Position numbers and translations under genes: made by a program. 64,000 nucleotides of DNA, taken from positions 32,885,862-32,949,861 of the forward strand of contig NC_135413.1 in the NCBI RefSeq assembly GCF_051991245.1, in the 5' to 3' direction. This document shows positions 42,301 through 57,349 of this stretch, one piece after another (the stretch's first letter is position 1; each line of letters begins with the position of its first letter). The DNA comes from Festucalex cinctus. Taxonomy: Eukaryota > Chordata > Actinopteri > Syngnathiformes > Syngnathidae. The notes under the pieces are model-generated. The model saw nothing but the letters and a program-made list of their open reading frames with translations. It made no database searches and was not told where the DNA came from.

Positions 42301-45300
42301 AGAGTTGGAACGCTCACGGAACGAACCAAATAAAAAGAGAGACTCGTCAAATTAAGATCAAAGTATAACATTTCATATCAAACTTGTTCCGTCTTTGGGA
42401 TATGCATATATTGATATTTTTCCAATATATTGTACAGCCTTAAAGAACATCATCAGGACCAGACCGAAGACCTGATGCTTTTTTTTGTGTGTGCGCTGCA
42501 TGCTGACACGCACACGCGCGCGCGATCGCCTCATTCGCACTCTCGTCGTCAGGGGAGATTACAAGTCCGACGCGTCTTGTAATCGCTTTGACATCTTTCA
42601 CGGTCCGAGTGGCCCTGGAGGCGCTCGTATCGGCGGCTTATCGGCGCGTCACGTCAGCTCCTAAACGAGGACGCCGACGCGAGACAAACACGCAAACGCT
42701 TCACGCGGCGGCCGAGTCAAAAGGCAGCTCGGAGGATTTCTCGCTTAACAGGAAGTGACACGTCGCGAGCGCTCGGCCGGCCGTTTGTAATTCAGACGGA
42801 CCAGAAGGGAAAAAACAAAGAGAGGTTAAAGTGGGGTCACATGACCGCAGGGGCATCTGCCGGACTGGCGTCCATGTGGGAGGGGCCAAGCCAGCAAGAA
42901 GAAGCAAATGTTTGACGAGCTCGGAGGTCAACAAACACAAAAGAAGGTTGGCAACTTTTCTTTCCTGTCATCAAAGGTGTCGTCGCTCATCGGTGAGCGA
43001 CAAAGAAGAACTCTCGCTTCCGTACAAACAACAATATTGTCAAAAAAAGTCGCCTGGCTAAGAGCAAAATCCAAACTGGAACAGACGATGAAGTTATGGT
43101 TGCTTCAGACATGGAAGCCATTTCTCAGGTGTGGAGGATAAAGGACACTTGGTGAGACAGGTGTGACGTCAGTTCCTGTCCCGCCCCTCCACTTCCGGTC
43201 TAAGTCCCGCCCCTCACTTCCGGCCCCGCCCTTCTACCTAAATAGTCTTCCTATGACGTCATACTTCCGCTGGCTGAGAACATGCCCAACATGTCCTGTT
43301 TGGACCACGCCCCCTATGCCCAAATATGGACTTCCTGACATCATACTTCCAGTGGCTGAGAACATGTCCAGCAATGTCCTTTTTAGACCCCGCCCGTGTC
43401 CAAATATGGACTTCCTTAGTGCGAGTATGAAGGCAACGAGCATCCGTGAGAAGTTTGTTGAGCAAAATGTCGCCGAAAATGTCGACTCGATATCGCTAAG
43501 ACAAGAAGAAACACGACACTCTGTTCGGTATGTGCACACTTTGACACACTTTTTAAAATCGGCGCACAAAAAAGTCGAGGCCGGCGCAGGATGATAACAT
43601 GCTATCAAATGTGTGTGCGTGTCACCCGAGACGTTAAATCCTCATCCAGGTCCTAAAACCCCCTCGAGGCTGAGTGACAATCTGTTTTTCTTTTTCTCAC
43701 GCTGACGAGGTGACAAAGACGCGTGACAGGTTCCGAGACGAGACGAGACCAGACGAGACGAGACGAGACGAGATGAGGGCGCAGTTCCAGCGCACGTTTG
43801 TGTATGGCAGACGTTGGTGCAAAAAAATATTGACAATCTGTACGGAAGTCGTTGACCGGCAGCTGTTTTCAAAGCGGCCATGTTGACGGCGCATCTTTCA
43901 AAAAGCAACACGAGATTCGCTGCCGACGTAACAAGCAAAGAAGAGACGCGCTTTGTTTTGAGCTTTTTTTTTTTACGCTTCTTTGTCGGGTTTGCGCAGC
44001 AATCGGCGGTCGGATCCGACTTGAGTTGTGAATCGGAGGCTGAAAAGTGACACGGAATCAAGAGTTGTCGCCGAAGAGGTGTGGAAGACATTTGGAACTC
44101 GATTTGGATTTTTGTGGTTTCTTTGGAAATAAAATGATACAACTAACAAAAAAAAAAGATTTGTGCACATACAGATTAATAACATAAGTTGTCATCTTTT
44201 GGGATCATAGTAAAGCTCTGTTCTTCAAAAAATAAATAATTAAGTGAATTTTAAATAAAATGATTGACAGGCGATTTTAGGAGGCATATGACAAGTTGGG
44301 TCGAACCATTCCAGTATGGGGGGAAATGCTGGCTTTTTAGGACACTAAAATACTCCATTGCCTACTGAATATAACATTCATTTTATGAACTTATTTTATA
44401 TATATACACACACATGCGTAATTTTTTTTTTCTTTTTTTTAGAAATATTTACATATACTTTTAACATTTAGAAATATGTACCTATACTTTTAAAAATATA
44501 CTATTATTATTATAATAATATTTTTATGATTAAATATATTGTGCCCCCTGGAGTGCCTTTGGCGTGCCCCCATTTGAGAAGCGCCGGCTTCGACTATTGC
44601 CGATCTTTCTCCCTGGATTTCCCGAGCAGCCGGAAAAACTTTTTCACACTCAACAAGCGACCTTGCGATTTTTTTTTGGCTCCAATTTCGTGTCGTCCGT
44701 GCGGACGTATTCTTCGTTTTAGTTGCAAACGTTTCGTGTCGTTTCCAGGAGGCGGGAAAAGCGTCTTTTTAAGGCGGTGGGAAATGCGTTTTTTTTTGTT
44801 GTTGTTAAATACGCTCGCACCTGCGAGCATTTGACGGCGTCCCCCGCGTGGAAGCTGAGCCGCATCGGGTTGCCGGCACACAAAAGGCGAAGGTGGAAGG
44901 TGCACGTTACATTATAATTTGCACGGGAAGTCTGCGCGGGAACCCGAGAACAAAATGGAGGACGGAGGACGGGGGGATTAAGGACGGCAACACCTTCAGA
45001 TCATGTCAGCTGGTTAATCGGACCTTTCTCAGGTGGGTGGGCGTGGCCGCTGCTCAACAAAACCCATTCGAGCAGATGTCGTGCAAAAGAGCGTCAAGAT
45101 GACGGTTGCACTTTTTAGGTGCAAAACAATACAACATCAAAACAATTAGAAAAAAAAAAAATGAAACGCTGATTGCAGAACAACACGGTTCAAAGCAAAC
45201 ATGGTGAAGCGGCATTGAGCTGTTATGCTGCATGCAAAAGGAATAAAAAAAGTTGCTGACAGAAATGAAGTCAGTCAGAATAAGTAAAAAAAAAAAAAAA

Positions 45301-48059
45301 AAACAATTTTAGAGCTGTCAAACAATTACATTTATTAATCAGATTACTCACATAAAAATTTTGATTAATCACAATTAATTGCTTCATTTTTTTTAAATCA
45401 ACATTTTTTACATAAATGAAATGTTTTTAATAAATAAAATAAAATCCTCAATAGTTTGACATGAACAAATATTCAGAAAGTCATACACAATAATATTAAT
45501 ATGTGATTAATGCGATCATTTTGTGATTAACAAGTTAACACTTTCATTTTGAAAACACTAAAAAAAATATTTTTTTTAATTAAAGGGGCACTTGACTCAT
45601 TGAACAATTTTCAGCAGTGAAAAGTGAATATTTTGTCCAGAATGAATTTAATAATGTCATTATTTTTATACCTTTAAAAAGCAAAATTTCGACTTGCTGT
45701 CGACTGATGATGACATCACCTGGTAAGGACCAATCATGGCTCAGTTTACAGACCAAACCCAGAAAACAGGTGCGCCGCGATTGGCCGTTACCAGGTGATG
45801 TCAAAAAATGACTTTTTAATGAAGGTACATGAAAAATAATGAGTTGATCAAATTCATTCTGGACAAAATATGATTTTTTTTTTTCCCTGCTGAAAATGTC
45901 TCAATGAGTCAAGTAGAAAATTGACAAATGAGGCGATATTGATAACTCGTGTGCGTCGGCACCTGATCGGGACTCACTTGGCTAACTCGCCAACAAGCTC
46001 AAGCTAACTCACAAATGTGTTCACTTTTTCTATAAAACAAACATTCTTGCATTTTTAGACTTATGTGCAGCTCTTAAAAATAGCAAAAAACAAAACATTC
46101 ATTACAATTACATGGCAAGAAGGATGATGAATTAAAAAAAAATAACTTACGGGAACTTCGACGTACTTGGCAGCCGCTTTCACCTTCACGTGAGTCAAAA
46201 AAAAAGAAAACTGAGTGAGCGGATGGTAATTATGACGAGAAAGTGAAAGTGAAAGTGAAAATGGAAATGAAAATGGAAGCGGGCGTGTGCTGACCGTGAA
46301 GGAGAGGATGGACGACAACAACGTTCCCTCGTCGTATCTGGACAGCTTGGACAGAACCGCGTCCAACACCGCGCACAACTGCACCACACGCAATTTGAAC
46401 ATTCTGAATCGCAGCTCGTTTAAACACGTTCAAGTCAAACGTGCACGTTTGGAAACACATTTGAAGAAACCAATTAAAAACATGTTCAATGTAAAATAGT
46501 GAAAATATATTCAATCTAGTTATTCGCTTATCTTGTTTTCAATTTACAATCAAATATGGATGGAAATACAAACATTCATTTTTAGGTTAATTTTTAATGA
46601 AATTATATTGAAATAATTTTGCGGAATGCTATATAATATTACATCATGTTAGGATTTAGTTTTTTTTTAAATCTTGTCTTCAATTTATAATAAAATATGG
46701 ATGGAAATAATTTGACACTTTTGTCACACAAATAAAATAATTCATTTTTAGGTACATTTTTAATGAAATTATATTGGTATAATTTTGCGGAATGCGATAT
46801 AATATTACATCATGTTAGGATTTATTTTTATCTTGTTTTCAATTTATAATAAAATATGGATGGAAATAATTTTACACTTTCGACACAAATACAATTTTCA
46901 TTTTTTGGTTCATTTTTAATGAAATTCTATCGGAATCATTTTGCGGAATGCTAATTACATAATGTTAAGATTAAGTTTTTTTTATTTTTTTTTTTTATCT
47001 TGTTTTCAATTTATAATAAAATATGGATGGAAATAATTTGACACTTTTGACACACAAATACAATATTCATATTTTGGTTCATTTTTTATGAAATTCTATC
47101 GGTATAATTTTGCGGAATGCTATATAATATTACATCATGTTAGGATTTAGTTTATCTTGTTTTCAATTGACAATAAAACATGGATGGAAATAACCTGATA
47201 CTTTCGACACACAAATACAATTTTCATTTTTAGGTTCATTATATTGGAATAATTTTGCGGAATGCTGTATAATATAACTATGTTGAAAGGTAAACAGTTG
47301 GATTTTGTGCTGTGACCAATCGGCCACAAATTGGGTTTGGCCAATTTCCATGCCAAGCACGAGATGGGCACTTGTCAATCATTGCCGATCAACTCAACTC
47401 ATCGTAAAATATGTCTTTGCATGATTATAATAATTGTGAACAAAACTTGAAAAACAAGCATCTCAAAGTCAAAAGTTAAAGTCCCACACTTGATTGTACC
47501 ACGTGATCGGTACCGGAATCGGTCTGGCCGATCTGGCTCATGAATCGTCGGCATCGGAATTGGCAACGTTTGCCCTTTTTACAAAACAGAAACGTAAACG
47601 AAAGCTCGCTGCACTTTTGAGGAAAGTTTGCCAATAAAAACAAACGACAACAAATCCAATCGTTTCCATCGAGAGAGCCGCGCTTGTTACCTTGGAAACG
47701 AGTGCAGAAATCATGTCTTTGAACGTGTCGTCGATCAGCACGTCGATTTTGGAGTGGTAGTGTTGCTGCAGGGAAAAGAAAAAGCAAATGCGTTTGGTGG
47801 ATTCATCAGCAAGGCACGACTCTTTTTTTTTTTTTTTTTTTTTTTTTGGGGGGGGGGGGGAACGTTGCCCCTACCAATATGGCCGCCACGTTGACATGTC
47901 GGCTTAGCTGGGCTGACCGAACTCGATCTCGTTTTCACATCGGCGAGTTTAATGCAGGTGCAAACCAACAAGCAACCAACTTATATTCACAAAACAACTA
48001 CAACGCAAATTGAAAAATCATTTTTTGTGAACAAAATAAAATATAAACCAATATGCTTT

Positions 48060-48094
<35 letters not shown>

Positions 48095-51000
48095 AACTCA
48101 AACGACATCTTACGTTTATAAAACTAACTAATAAGAGCAAAAATGTCCTTTATTGTCATCTTGGTTAATTAATATTAAAATTTACACCAATCTGAACAAC
48201 TGGATCGAGATTGGACGATGTTTTGCATTATATGCAAAACATCGGTGATCATTTGCACGATCGATCACGTCTGAAATGAACCCGGAAGATAATCTATTTT
48301 TAGACTTAATAAAAAAAAGGCAAAAAAAACAACAACAGAACAAACAAACAAACAAAAAAAACATAATAAAATGCAAAATAAAACAAAGAAAAATAAATAA
48401 ATAAAAAAAAAAAGCAAAAAAAAACCAACCAAAAACCCAAATGAAATGCAAAATAAAACAAAGCAAAAAAAAACGCAAAAAAAGAAAAAAAAAATACAAA
48501 ATAAAGCAAAGCAATAAAACGAATAAAAAGCAAACTAAAACTAAACAAAAAAAATGATTATGCAAAATAAAACAAGGCAAAAAACAAACACGCAAAATAA
48601 AACAAAGCAAAAAAAAAACGAATTAAATGCAAAATAAGAAAAAAATGAATAATAAGCAAAATAAAAAAGTAAAAAAAAAAACCTAATAAAACAAAATAAA
48701 ACAGCACAAAAATGAATAATGCGCAAAATAAAACAAAGTAAAAAACAAAATGCACAATAAACAAGGCAAAAGCAAATGCAAAAAAAGCAAAAAACAAAAC
48801 CCCAACTAAAATGCAAAATAAAACAGCACAAAAATGAATAATACGCAAAATAAACAAAGCAAAAAAAGTAAAATAAATAAATCGGCGTGCCTCATTTGGG
48901 AATTTGTGCAAGGTGATGAAAAGTGGACATTTGATTTCCTTTTTCGCGCCATGAAAAGGCGCAAACGAGCGAATGTGGCGAGACGTGTTAAAGGCGCGTT
49001 AAGCAGCTAATGAAGTGCAGCTTGCGGCCGTGTGAATGACACGGCGGAATGCCAAGGCTAACTTCGGCTTTGCTTTTTTGTTTTGTTTTGTGCGCCGCCT
49101 CGGCCGCAGATTCAATTAATCCGCCATTTCACGTCTGCTCCAAAAAAAAAAAAAAAAAAAAACATATTCATGCCACCTTTTCCCCGACGGGGTGTCGGGT
49201 GCGAAGCCCCCCCAATCCCCGCTGAATGGCGCCACAATGGCCTTTCAGACGGCCCCATAAAGAGAACCCAAATGAAAAAATGTCAATCAACAAAAGCGTG
49301 AGGATCGCTGACAAATTGCCGGTCTGACGAGGTCACCCGCGCTCGCTCCCAAGTTGTTGTTTTTTTAGCCCAATTACAAAACGTCCTGGTCCACGGGGCC
49401 CCTGGCAAGATGGCCGATCGGTATGTGAGGCCACGGCAGACATTAGCGAAGGAAACAAACAACTTGGAGCCACATGCGACTCGCTCGCTCAACAAACACA
49501 GTGCGGCTCAGCCTCTGGCAAGGACAACGATTTGGCTTTTTTGTTTACCTTCAATTTGTCAACATGTTTGCTGATGTTGCATTTTTAATAATAATAATAA
49601 AAAAAAAAAGCAGATAATTGTGTTGAACGTCACTGAAAATATGAAATCTAAAACATGTTCATTCAGACGATTGTTTTTGCTGCACTTTCATAAAAAGAAA
49701 AAAACTATTTTATGTTGCGCTTTCTTCAAAAAAAAAATTGTGATGAAAAAATGAAAAAATAATATACGTTGCATGTCCCTCAAAAGAAAACAAAATCCAG
49801 ATGTCGGAATTTTTTACCTTACTTTCAAAAGATTTAAAAAAAATGTCAATATTGCACTTTCCTAAAAGGAAAACAGCTGATTTTGCATTGTCCTGAATTA
49901 TTTTTTTTTTTTAAACAAAATATAAATTTTGTATTTTCATGAAAAAGATAAAAACTGATTAAAAGTGTTCATTTGTGTACATTCCATCGGGATTCATGTT
50001 AAAAAAAAAAAAAGTAAAAAAAAAGTATTTGTATGTTTGGCAGGAAAAAAAAAACCAGGAAGTGTAAACTTACCCATTGTCTGTCTGTCTGAGAGTCCGA
50101 AAACGATATGGACGGATGGACGGACGAACCAGGACAAAACAAAAGGAGGAGACAATTAGATAAGTTATCACATTCATATTTCAAGTCATATTATTAACAT
50201 TCCTAAGATACATAGCATACAATTTCATTTTTTTTTTAAGGCCTCAAGATCTTTCGTTTTGAAAATTGCCTATTTGTTTTTTTTTTTTGCTAGATTTGAT
50301 AGTTTTTAACTACTTTATTCACTGTAGTTTGTTAACCCACTTTGAGATTTTTAAAGTTAATTCATTCATTTTATTAACTCATTAACCCGAAAACATGTAA
50401 ACATGTTTTTTTTTTTTTTTAATATACTTTGTCATTCACTCCCAAAAACGGATTTACAGTTTTTTTGTTTTGTTTTTTTTAAATGCAAGAGCATACAGAA
50501 GGCTTTAATGCAGCTTCTGACATGAAGAGGTGGCTTAAAGCAATTGTAGCTATTACAAAAAACGGCCTGCAGGTGGCAGCATTTTTTTTTATTTTTGTTT
50601 TTATAGCAATAGAACACAATATTGTGTGGACTTTGCAAAATCAGCCAAAATTAAGTAAAACAGCTGAATGCATTGAAAATGGCTGCGAGTGAATGTGTTC
50701 AATAAAAATAAATACATTTAAAAAATTCGTTTGTTAAACGTATTATGATGATGAAATGCATACAGATGTGCATATCTACTGTATATGTATGCGTGCATAA
50801 TCCATTTGTAAAGTTTGTTTTTATGTGTGCGACAGGCTGAGGGGAATTCGTCGTCGTCGTTGTTGCGCTCGGGATCGTCGTCGTCGTCGTCGTCGTCGTC
50901 GTCAAGGCCGCCCGGCAGCCAATCAAACGCGCGCATGAAAGGCGGGCGGATGCCAACGTTTGACCCCAAACGAGGACCCGCAAAAGCTTTGGAGCAAACC

Positions 51001-54000
51001 ACATTTGCCGTCCCTGATGATTTGATGATTTGATGATTTGATGATTTGGTGATTTGATGATTTGATGATTTGGCCGCCTGCCAACAAACGCTGACGACGT
51101 TTTCGCTTGCGCGTCTTCAGCAGCTTGCAAGAATTTCAAGCAACTCTTGACAGTTTCACTCTTGGGTTTTTTTCTTTTTTTTTTTTCTTTACAGATCACA
51201 CAAGTAATTGAATCTCAATTGATTTGTTTGAGCATTTTTTGCACTTTCAATTTTCAGCTTTATTTTTTTTTTTCAAAAAAGTCAATTGACCAAAAAATAA
51301 AAAATAAGATGAATCGATGAATAAAATAATTAACAATAAAAGATTATTTAAATAAAAAAAAATATGATTAATCGATTAAGGTAATTAAACAAAAAAACCA
51401 TGATGAATTGATTATTAAAGTCATTAACCGACAAATACAAAAAATAAGCTGAATTGATTTTTAAAATAATTAACCAATATATAAAAAATAAGATGTATCG
51501 ATAATTAAAATAATTAACCAAAAAATATTAATCAATTATTAAAATAATTAACCCAAAAAATTAAAAATAAGATTAATCGACTATTAAAATAATTAAGCAA
51601 AAAAATAAATAAATAATAAGATTCGACTATTAAAATAATTATGCAAAAAATAAAAAAAATAAAATGAATTATTAAAGTTAACCAAAAAATAAAAAATAAG
51701 ACTAATGAAACAATTAACCAAAAATAAAAAATCAGATTAATCGATGATTAAAATGAACCAAAAAATAAAAAATAAGACAAATCGATTATTGTTAAAATAG
51801 TTAACCAAAAATTAAAATCTAAGATGAATCGCTGAATGATTAATCCAAAAATAAGCTGAATCGACGAATAAAATTGCCCAAAAATCCGATCCTAAATTGC
51901 AGCTGTCGCTTTAGCTGTGTTGCTAATCGAACGTAGCGGCGCCCTTGGCCCGACCAATCGAGCCGACGGGTTCCGATCCGGACGGGCGCGGTCGTACCTC
52001 CTGGCCGGTGTCCAGCACGCAGAGTTTGGCGCACTGCCTCTTGGCGTCCATCAGGACGTTCAACATGGCGCAGACGCACGGCGGCACGCGCAACTCCGTC
52101 GACTTGTTGCCTTTCGCCATTTGGCCGTCAAAGGCGCTTTTGGTCCTGCCAGGGAGCCGAACGGCAAAGGTCAGCTTTCGCCAAATCGACGGCGCCGATT
52201 CGCGCGCGGCGTGCCGACCTCCTGACGCACGCCTCCATCATGTCGCTGGCCATCAGCTTCAGCCTCTGCTCCAGATGTTTGGCGAACTCGGCCTCGGGCC
52301 ACTTCAGGTCCGACACGAACATCTGGAGCGCGTTCAGCTTCCAGAAAAGATCCTCCGACGTGGCCGAGCCCTTCCTAAAAAAAAAAAAGGCAAAAAAGTC
52401 AACAACGCTTTCAATGTCTCAAGATTTTTCAAGTTTTACGTTGATGGCTGCATCTTTTAGTCATCGCTAGAGTAATATAATAATTCATACATTTGAGTTA
52501 AAATAAAAATACAAAAAAAAGGAGTGTACTGTAAAAAACGAGTGTGATAATGATTTGTGTTGAGGTCATTTTTCTGCCACTAGATGGCACAATTGCATTT
52601 GTAAGCCATTGTGACAGCTCAGTGCATTTTTCGTTTTCATATTAAGAGTTATCTACTCATTAACTCATTCAAACCCAAAGACGTATTTATATGTTTTTTT
52701 TTTTTTTTTGGAATGCTAGAACCTACAGAAGGCTTTGATGCAGCTTGTGACCTGAAGAGGGCACTTAAAGCAACATTTCTTACGAATACATTTTGACGTG
52801 GATGTGCCTGCCTTGTTGCGTCTGGAATTGCCCCAGTACAAGCTTTTTACAAGTAGGGGGCGCTCATTAAAAAAAATCAAATAAAATTGCGGCGTTAAAA
52901 CCCTTTAATGGCCTGACAACAAAATTTGCACTGGGAAAAAAGAAAGCTGTAATAATAAATATAATATATGAAAATAAAATAATAAAATAAATATAAATGA
53001 ATAATAAAAAATAAACAAAAATTACAAAAATAAGTCATACATAAAAATGATATATATACGGGGTTGAGTGAGGGGGGGGGGGGGGGGGGGGCATTCAAAT
53101 CAAATAAACGGCCCTCGCTCTTCTCACTTGGCCTTTAAAAGACGAGCACCCCAACAAGTGCTTAGAGCCCCCTCATGTCTAATTAGTGGGGCTCCACTCT
53201 CAAGCCCCTCCCCCACCCCCAATTTGCCCCCGAGGGGGGGCGGGCCCATCTCACTCACCCGTCTGTGCTCACTAATGAAGTGCCAGCTTGTTTTCTTTTT
53301 TTTTCTTTTTTTTTTTTTTGCAGCTTTCAAGAAACGCTCAGTGTGGTCTGACTATTTTTTTTTTTTCCTGGCAAAATCGCCCCCAACTGCCCCCCCCCAA
53401 GCAACATGTCCGCCAACGGACGTGTTGTTGAAGCGAGCGGGAAGTTAGCAGCTTAGCCGTGCGGTAACCACGGTAACCGCGCCGAGTTCCGTCCCCCGAG
53501 TTCTTGTTGCAAGTCCCTCGGGAAAGGGGGAGGGAAAAGAAAAAAAAAAAAAGTGTTTGTGGCTTCCTTCTGTCTTCAATTAGCGACACAAACTTTCACT
53601 TTGGTGCTCAAACGCCAAACGGCCATCAGAACTTCAACACGATCCGAGAAAGAAGATCAGCACAATTTGGACTGACCAGAAACTGGCAGGTTGTGGTCCT
53701 GGTCCTGGACAGGGTCTACACGCGGGGTGGGTGGGTCAGGACATGGTCAGGTTCATGCTTCATCTATTCTTCCTTCCTTCCTCTCTTGAGTTTTTCCTCT
53801 GGTCTCCCTAATCTGTTGGAATTTTCGAAGTCTCTGGCAGTTGGTGAAAGATTCTGGTTTTGTTCCCATGCGGGTGGCAGGCAACGGTGTCTGGTTGGTG
53901 CTGGATTTCACTTTGCTTCATCTTTCTTTCCTTTGATCTTTCCTCTGGTTCCCATATATTTGATTTATTTATATTATATTTGTATTTATGTGTTTCTTTT

Positions 54001-54638
54001 TGTTTATTTGTTATTTATTTTTAAATTAGATTAAATTAATTTTTTAAATTATTTTTAAATTGATCTTTCCTCTGGTTCCCCTGACCTTCTGAACTTATTT
54101 GATTTGTAATTATGTATTTCTTTTTGTTTATTTTTTGTTTATTTTTAAATTAGATTAAATGAAATTTTTAAATTATTTTTAAATTGATCTTTCCTCTGGT
54201 TCCCCTGACCTTTTTTATATTTTATTTATATATATTTGATTTGTAATTATGTATTTCATTTTGTTTATTTTTTGTTTATTTTTAAATTAGATTAAATGAA
54301 ATTTTTAAATTAATCTTTCCTCTGGTTCCCCTGACCTTCTGAACTTCACGACTCTGGCGAGGGGATGGGATTTATTTTATTTATTTATTATTTTCTTTGA
54401 ATTTATGTATTTTTTTTGTTTATTTGTATTCATTTTTTTTATTTGGTTTTATTTTTTGAACGCACCTTCACAACCTTTCACACCAATTCAAAAGGACGAC
54501 CGACGACTTTACTACTTTCAAATAGTCGACTGCAAGGCGTGCCATTGTTAAAAAAAAAAAAAAAAAAAAAAAAAGATCCAACATTGACATCATGACATGT
54601 TGACTCTTTCAGATTTTTTTTTATGGTCGGTTTTGCAG

Positions 54639-54682
<44 letters not shown>

Positions 54683-57307
54683 CGTTGAAATAAATCTGAA
54701 AGAGAAAATAGCAGCTAAGGGCCATTAGTCATTGTGAAAAGCACAATCGTTTGCTTTCCCGTCGGCCTTGCTTGCCGCATACCAAAAAAAACAAAAAAAA
54801 ACGTTGGCGGCTTTTTATGGCTTCTACTTTTCATCCCTTCAAACTCCAAAACGTCCTTCGAAACGTCTTTCAAGCGCCAAACTTTACTTTTGTACGCGAT
54901 GACCTCAAATACTTCTTCTGCTCTTCATTCACTTGCGGAAAAAAAGAAAAAAGAAAAAAGAAAAAAAAAAGTCCATCACATTCTTGAACAACATGACAAG
55001 ACTGAGCGAGAAACGATGACAAAAACTTTTGAGGGGCGAAGCACCAAATGAAAACGATGAACGAATGGACGCACTTGCAAAAAATCAAGAACAAAACAAC
55101 AACAGACAAACATCGGGATGCAGCTAACAAACATTTTTGGGTTTTTTTTTCCCCAGATAGTCCATCGAAAATTCCAATCGAATAATCAGGTCGTCGTTTA
55201 ATTTTTTTTTTATTTTTGGTTGGTTAAAGAATACAGAAGCGTATTGCATATACTTGGAAAAAAAAAACTTCTGTTTTTCTGACTATTTTTTTGGGAGGGA
55301 GCTTTGTTTTTCTTTTGAGTATATTTTTTTTATTTTTCTGAATATTTTTTTCCCTGTTTTACCAAATGTTTTTTGTCATTAAAAAAATATATCTCAGAAA
55401 CAGGAGAAAATAAATATTAAAAAAAAATTAATAAATGAATAACCTTTTTGGGGAGCTTTGTTTTTTTGAGAATTTTTTTTCCTTTCTGTTTTTATGATTT
55501 TTTTTCTTGTTGTACTGAATTTTTTTTTTCTGTCATAAAAAATTATTCAGAAAAACAGAAGGAAAAATTCATCGGAAAAACAGGAGAAAAAAAATTATTA
55601 CAAAAAACAGGAAAAATATTCCAAAAAATATATTTTTTGTCTCCTGTTTTTCTGATTATTTTTTCCTCCAGTTTTTTAAATATTATTTTTATAACAGAAA
55701 AAAATCAGTAAAACAGAAAAAAAATAAAAAAAACAATAAAAAACAGGAAAGAAAAATACTCAAAAAATAAAGCTCCCCAAAAATTAGAAAAACAGGAGGA
55801 AAAAAAAAAAAAAAAAACAGAAAAAAATATTCCAAAAAAACAGAACAAAAATTATTGCAAAATTTTTTTCCCTCCTGTTTTTCTGATAATTGTTTCCCTG
55901 TTTTTTTAAATATTTTTTATGACAGAAAAAAATATAAAAAAAAAAAACAGAAAAAAAAATACTCACAAAAACAAAGCTCTCTCAAAAAATGAGTCAGAAA
56001 AACAGGATTTTTTTTCTTTCTTTTTTAAGTGAATGCGATACGCTTCCGTAAAAGAACACCTGTTTTCTGGGTTTGTTTTCAGTAAACTGAGCCACAATTA
56101 CTCGTTACCTACTTTCTCAGGACAGGTGGCGTCACCACCACCAACAGCAAGTAGAAAATGTTTTTAAAGCTATTAATTGTCTATGAAAAAAATAATGAAG
56201 TCATTCTAGACAAAATGTGAACGTTTGACTGCTGAAAATGTCTCAATGGAGTGAGTCAAGGATGGCTTGAAGCGATCGAGCATGCTGAGCACACGCCGGC
56301 TAGCATGCGCGGAACATACGTGTTGTTGCACAGCGGCGCCATCCAGGAGAAACTCGGCAGCGAGACGCCCACTTTGGGAAGATTGCTGGTCAGGCACCTG
56401 AGCCAGCCGGCGAGCGCCAACGCCAGCGAAAAAACAAACCGCCAGAAAACAGACCAACAACAACACAGGAAGAAGAAAAGCAGGAAAACGTCCACACGTG
56501 TTTCTTTTTCTTTTGGAATCGGAATCACAATTTCAATTGGAGTTTTAAACAGCACAAAAATCTACGACGGCGTATTAGGGCTACACAAAAATAGATACTT
56601 TTTTAAGAGGGTGGGGGGGCAATATTTTGAGAAAAATAAACTCACAAATTAAAGTGCCAAATTTTGCCAGAGGGAAAAAAAAACCTCATAAATTTGTGTC
56701 GCAAATTTGCGACTTTATAAAGTGGCAAATTTCCAAGAAAAAAAAAAAAAAAATCACAAATTACAGTGCCAAATTTGCTACTTTATAAAGTGGCAAATTT
56801 TATAAAATCGCAAACTTTGCGACTTTATAAAGTGGAAAATTTCTGAGAAAAAAAACAAAAAAACAAATCAAAGTGGCAAATTTGCGAGAAAAAAACTCAG
56901 AAATTCGCTATTTTAAAGTCGCAAACTTGCGACTTCATAAAGTGGCAAATTTTATAAAGTCACAAACTTTGCGACTTTATAAAATCGCAAATTTCTGAGG
57001 AAAAAAGTCACTAATTAATGTGCCAAATTTACGAGAAAAAAACAACTCACATTTGCATTTTTATAGTTGCAAATTTTATTAAGTCACACATTTTGAGACT
57101 TTCTAAAGTGGAAAATTTCTGAGAAAAAAAAAATTCCCTCCTCTATAAAAATTTGCATTTTTTTTCCCACGGAATATTACCTCTGGGGAAAAAAAAATAT
57201 TTATAAGTAGCCGAAATACAATATCGTAAAAATGTAACAGATGAATTTTTTTCTGAATTATTCCACAATATTATCGCAACCAGTTGGAAGTGAGGAAAAT
57301 AGGTTGA

Positions 57308-57349
<42 letters not shown>

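Noticed and set aside
48182..48911. Phe-rich minus-strand frames of 96-142 codons
   Set aside because: They arise from the A-rich aaaacaaagcaaaa array read on the other strand. They are hydrophobic by composition only.
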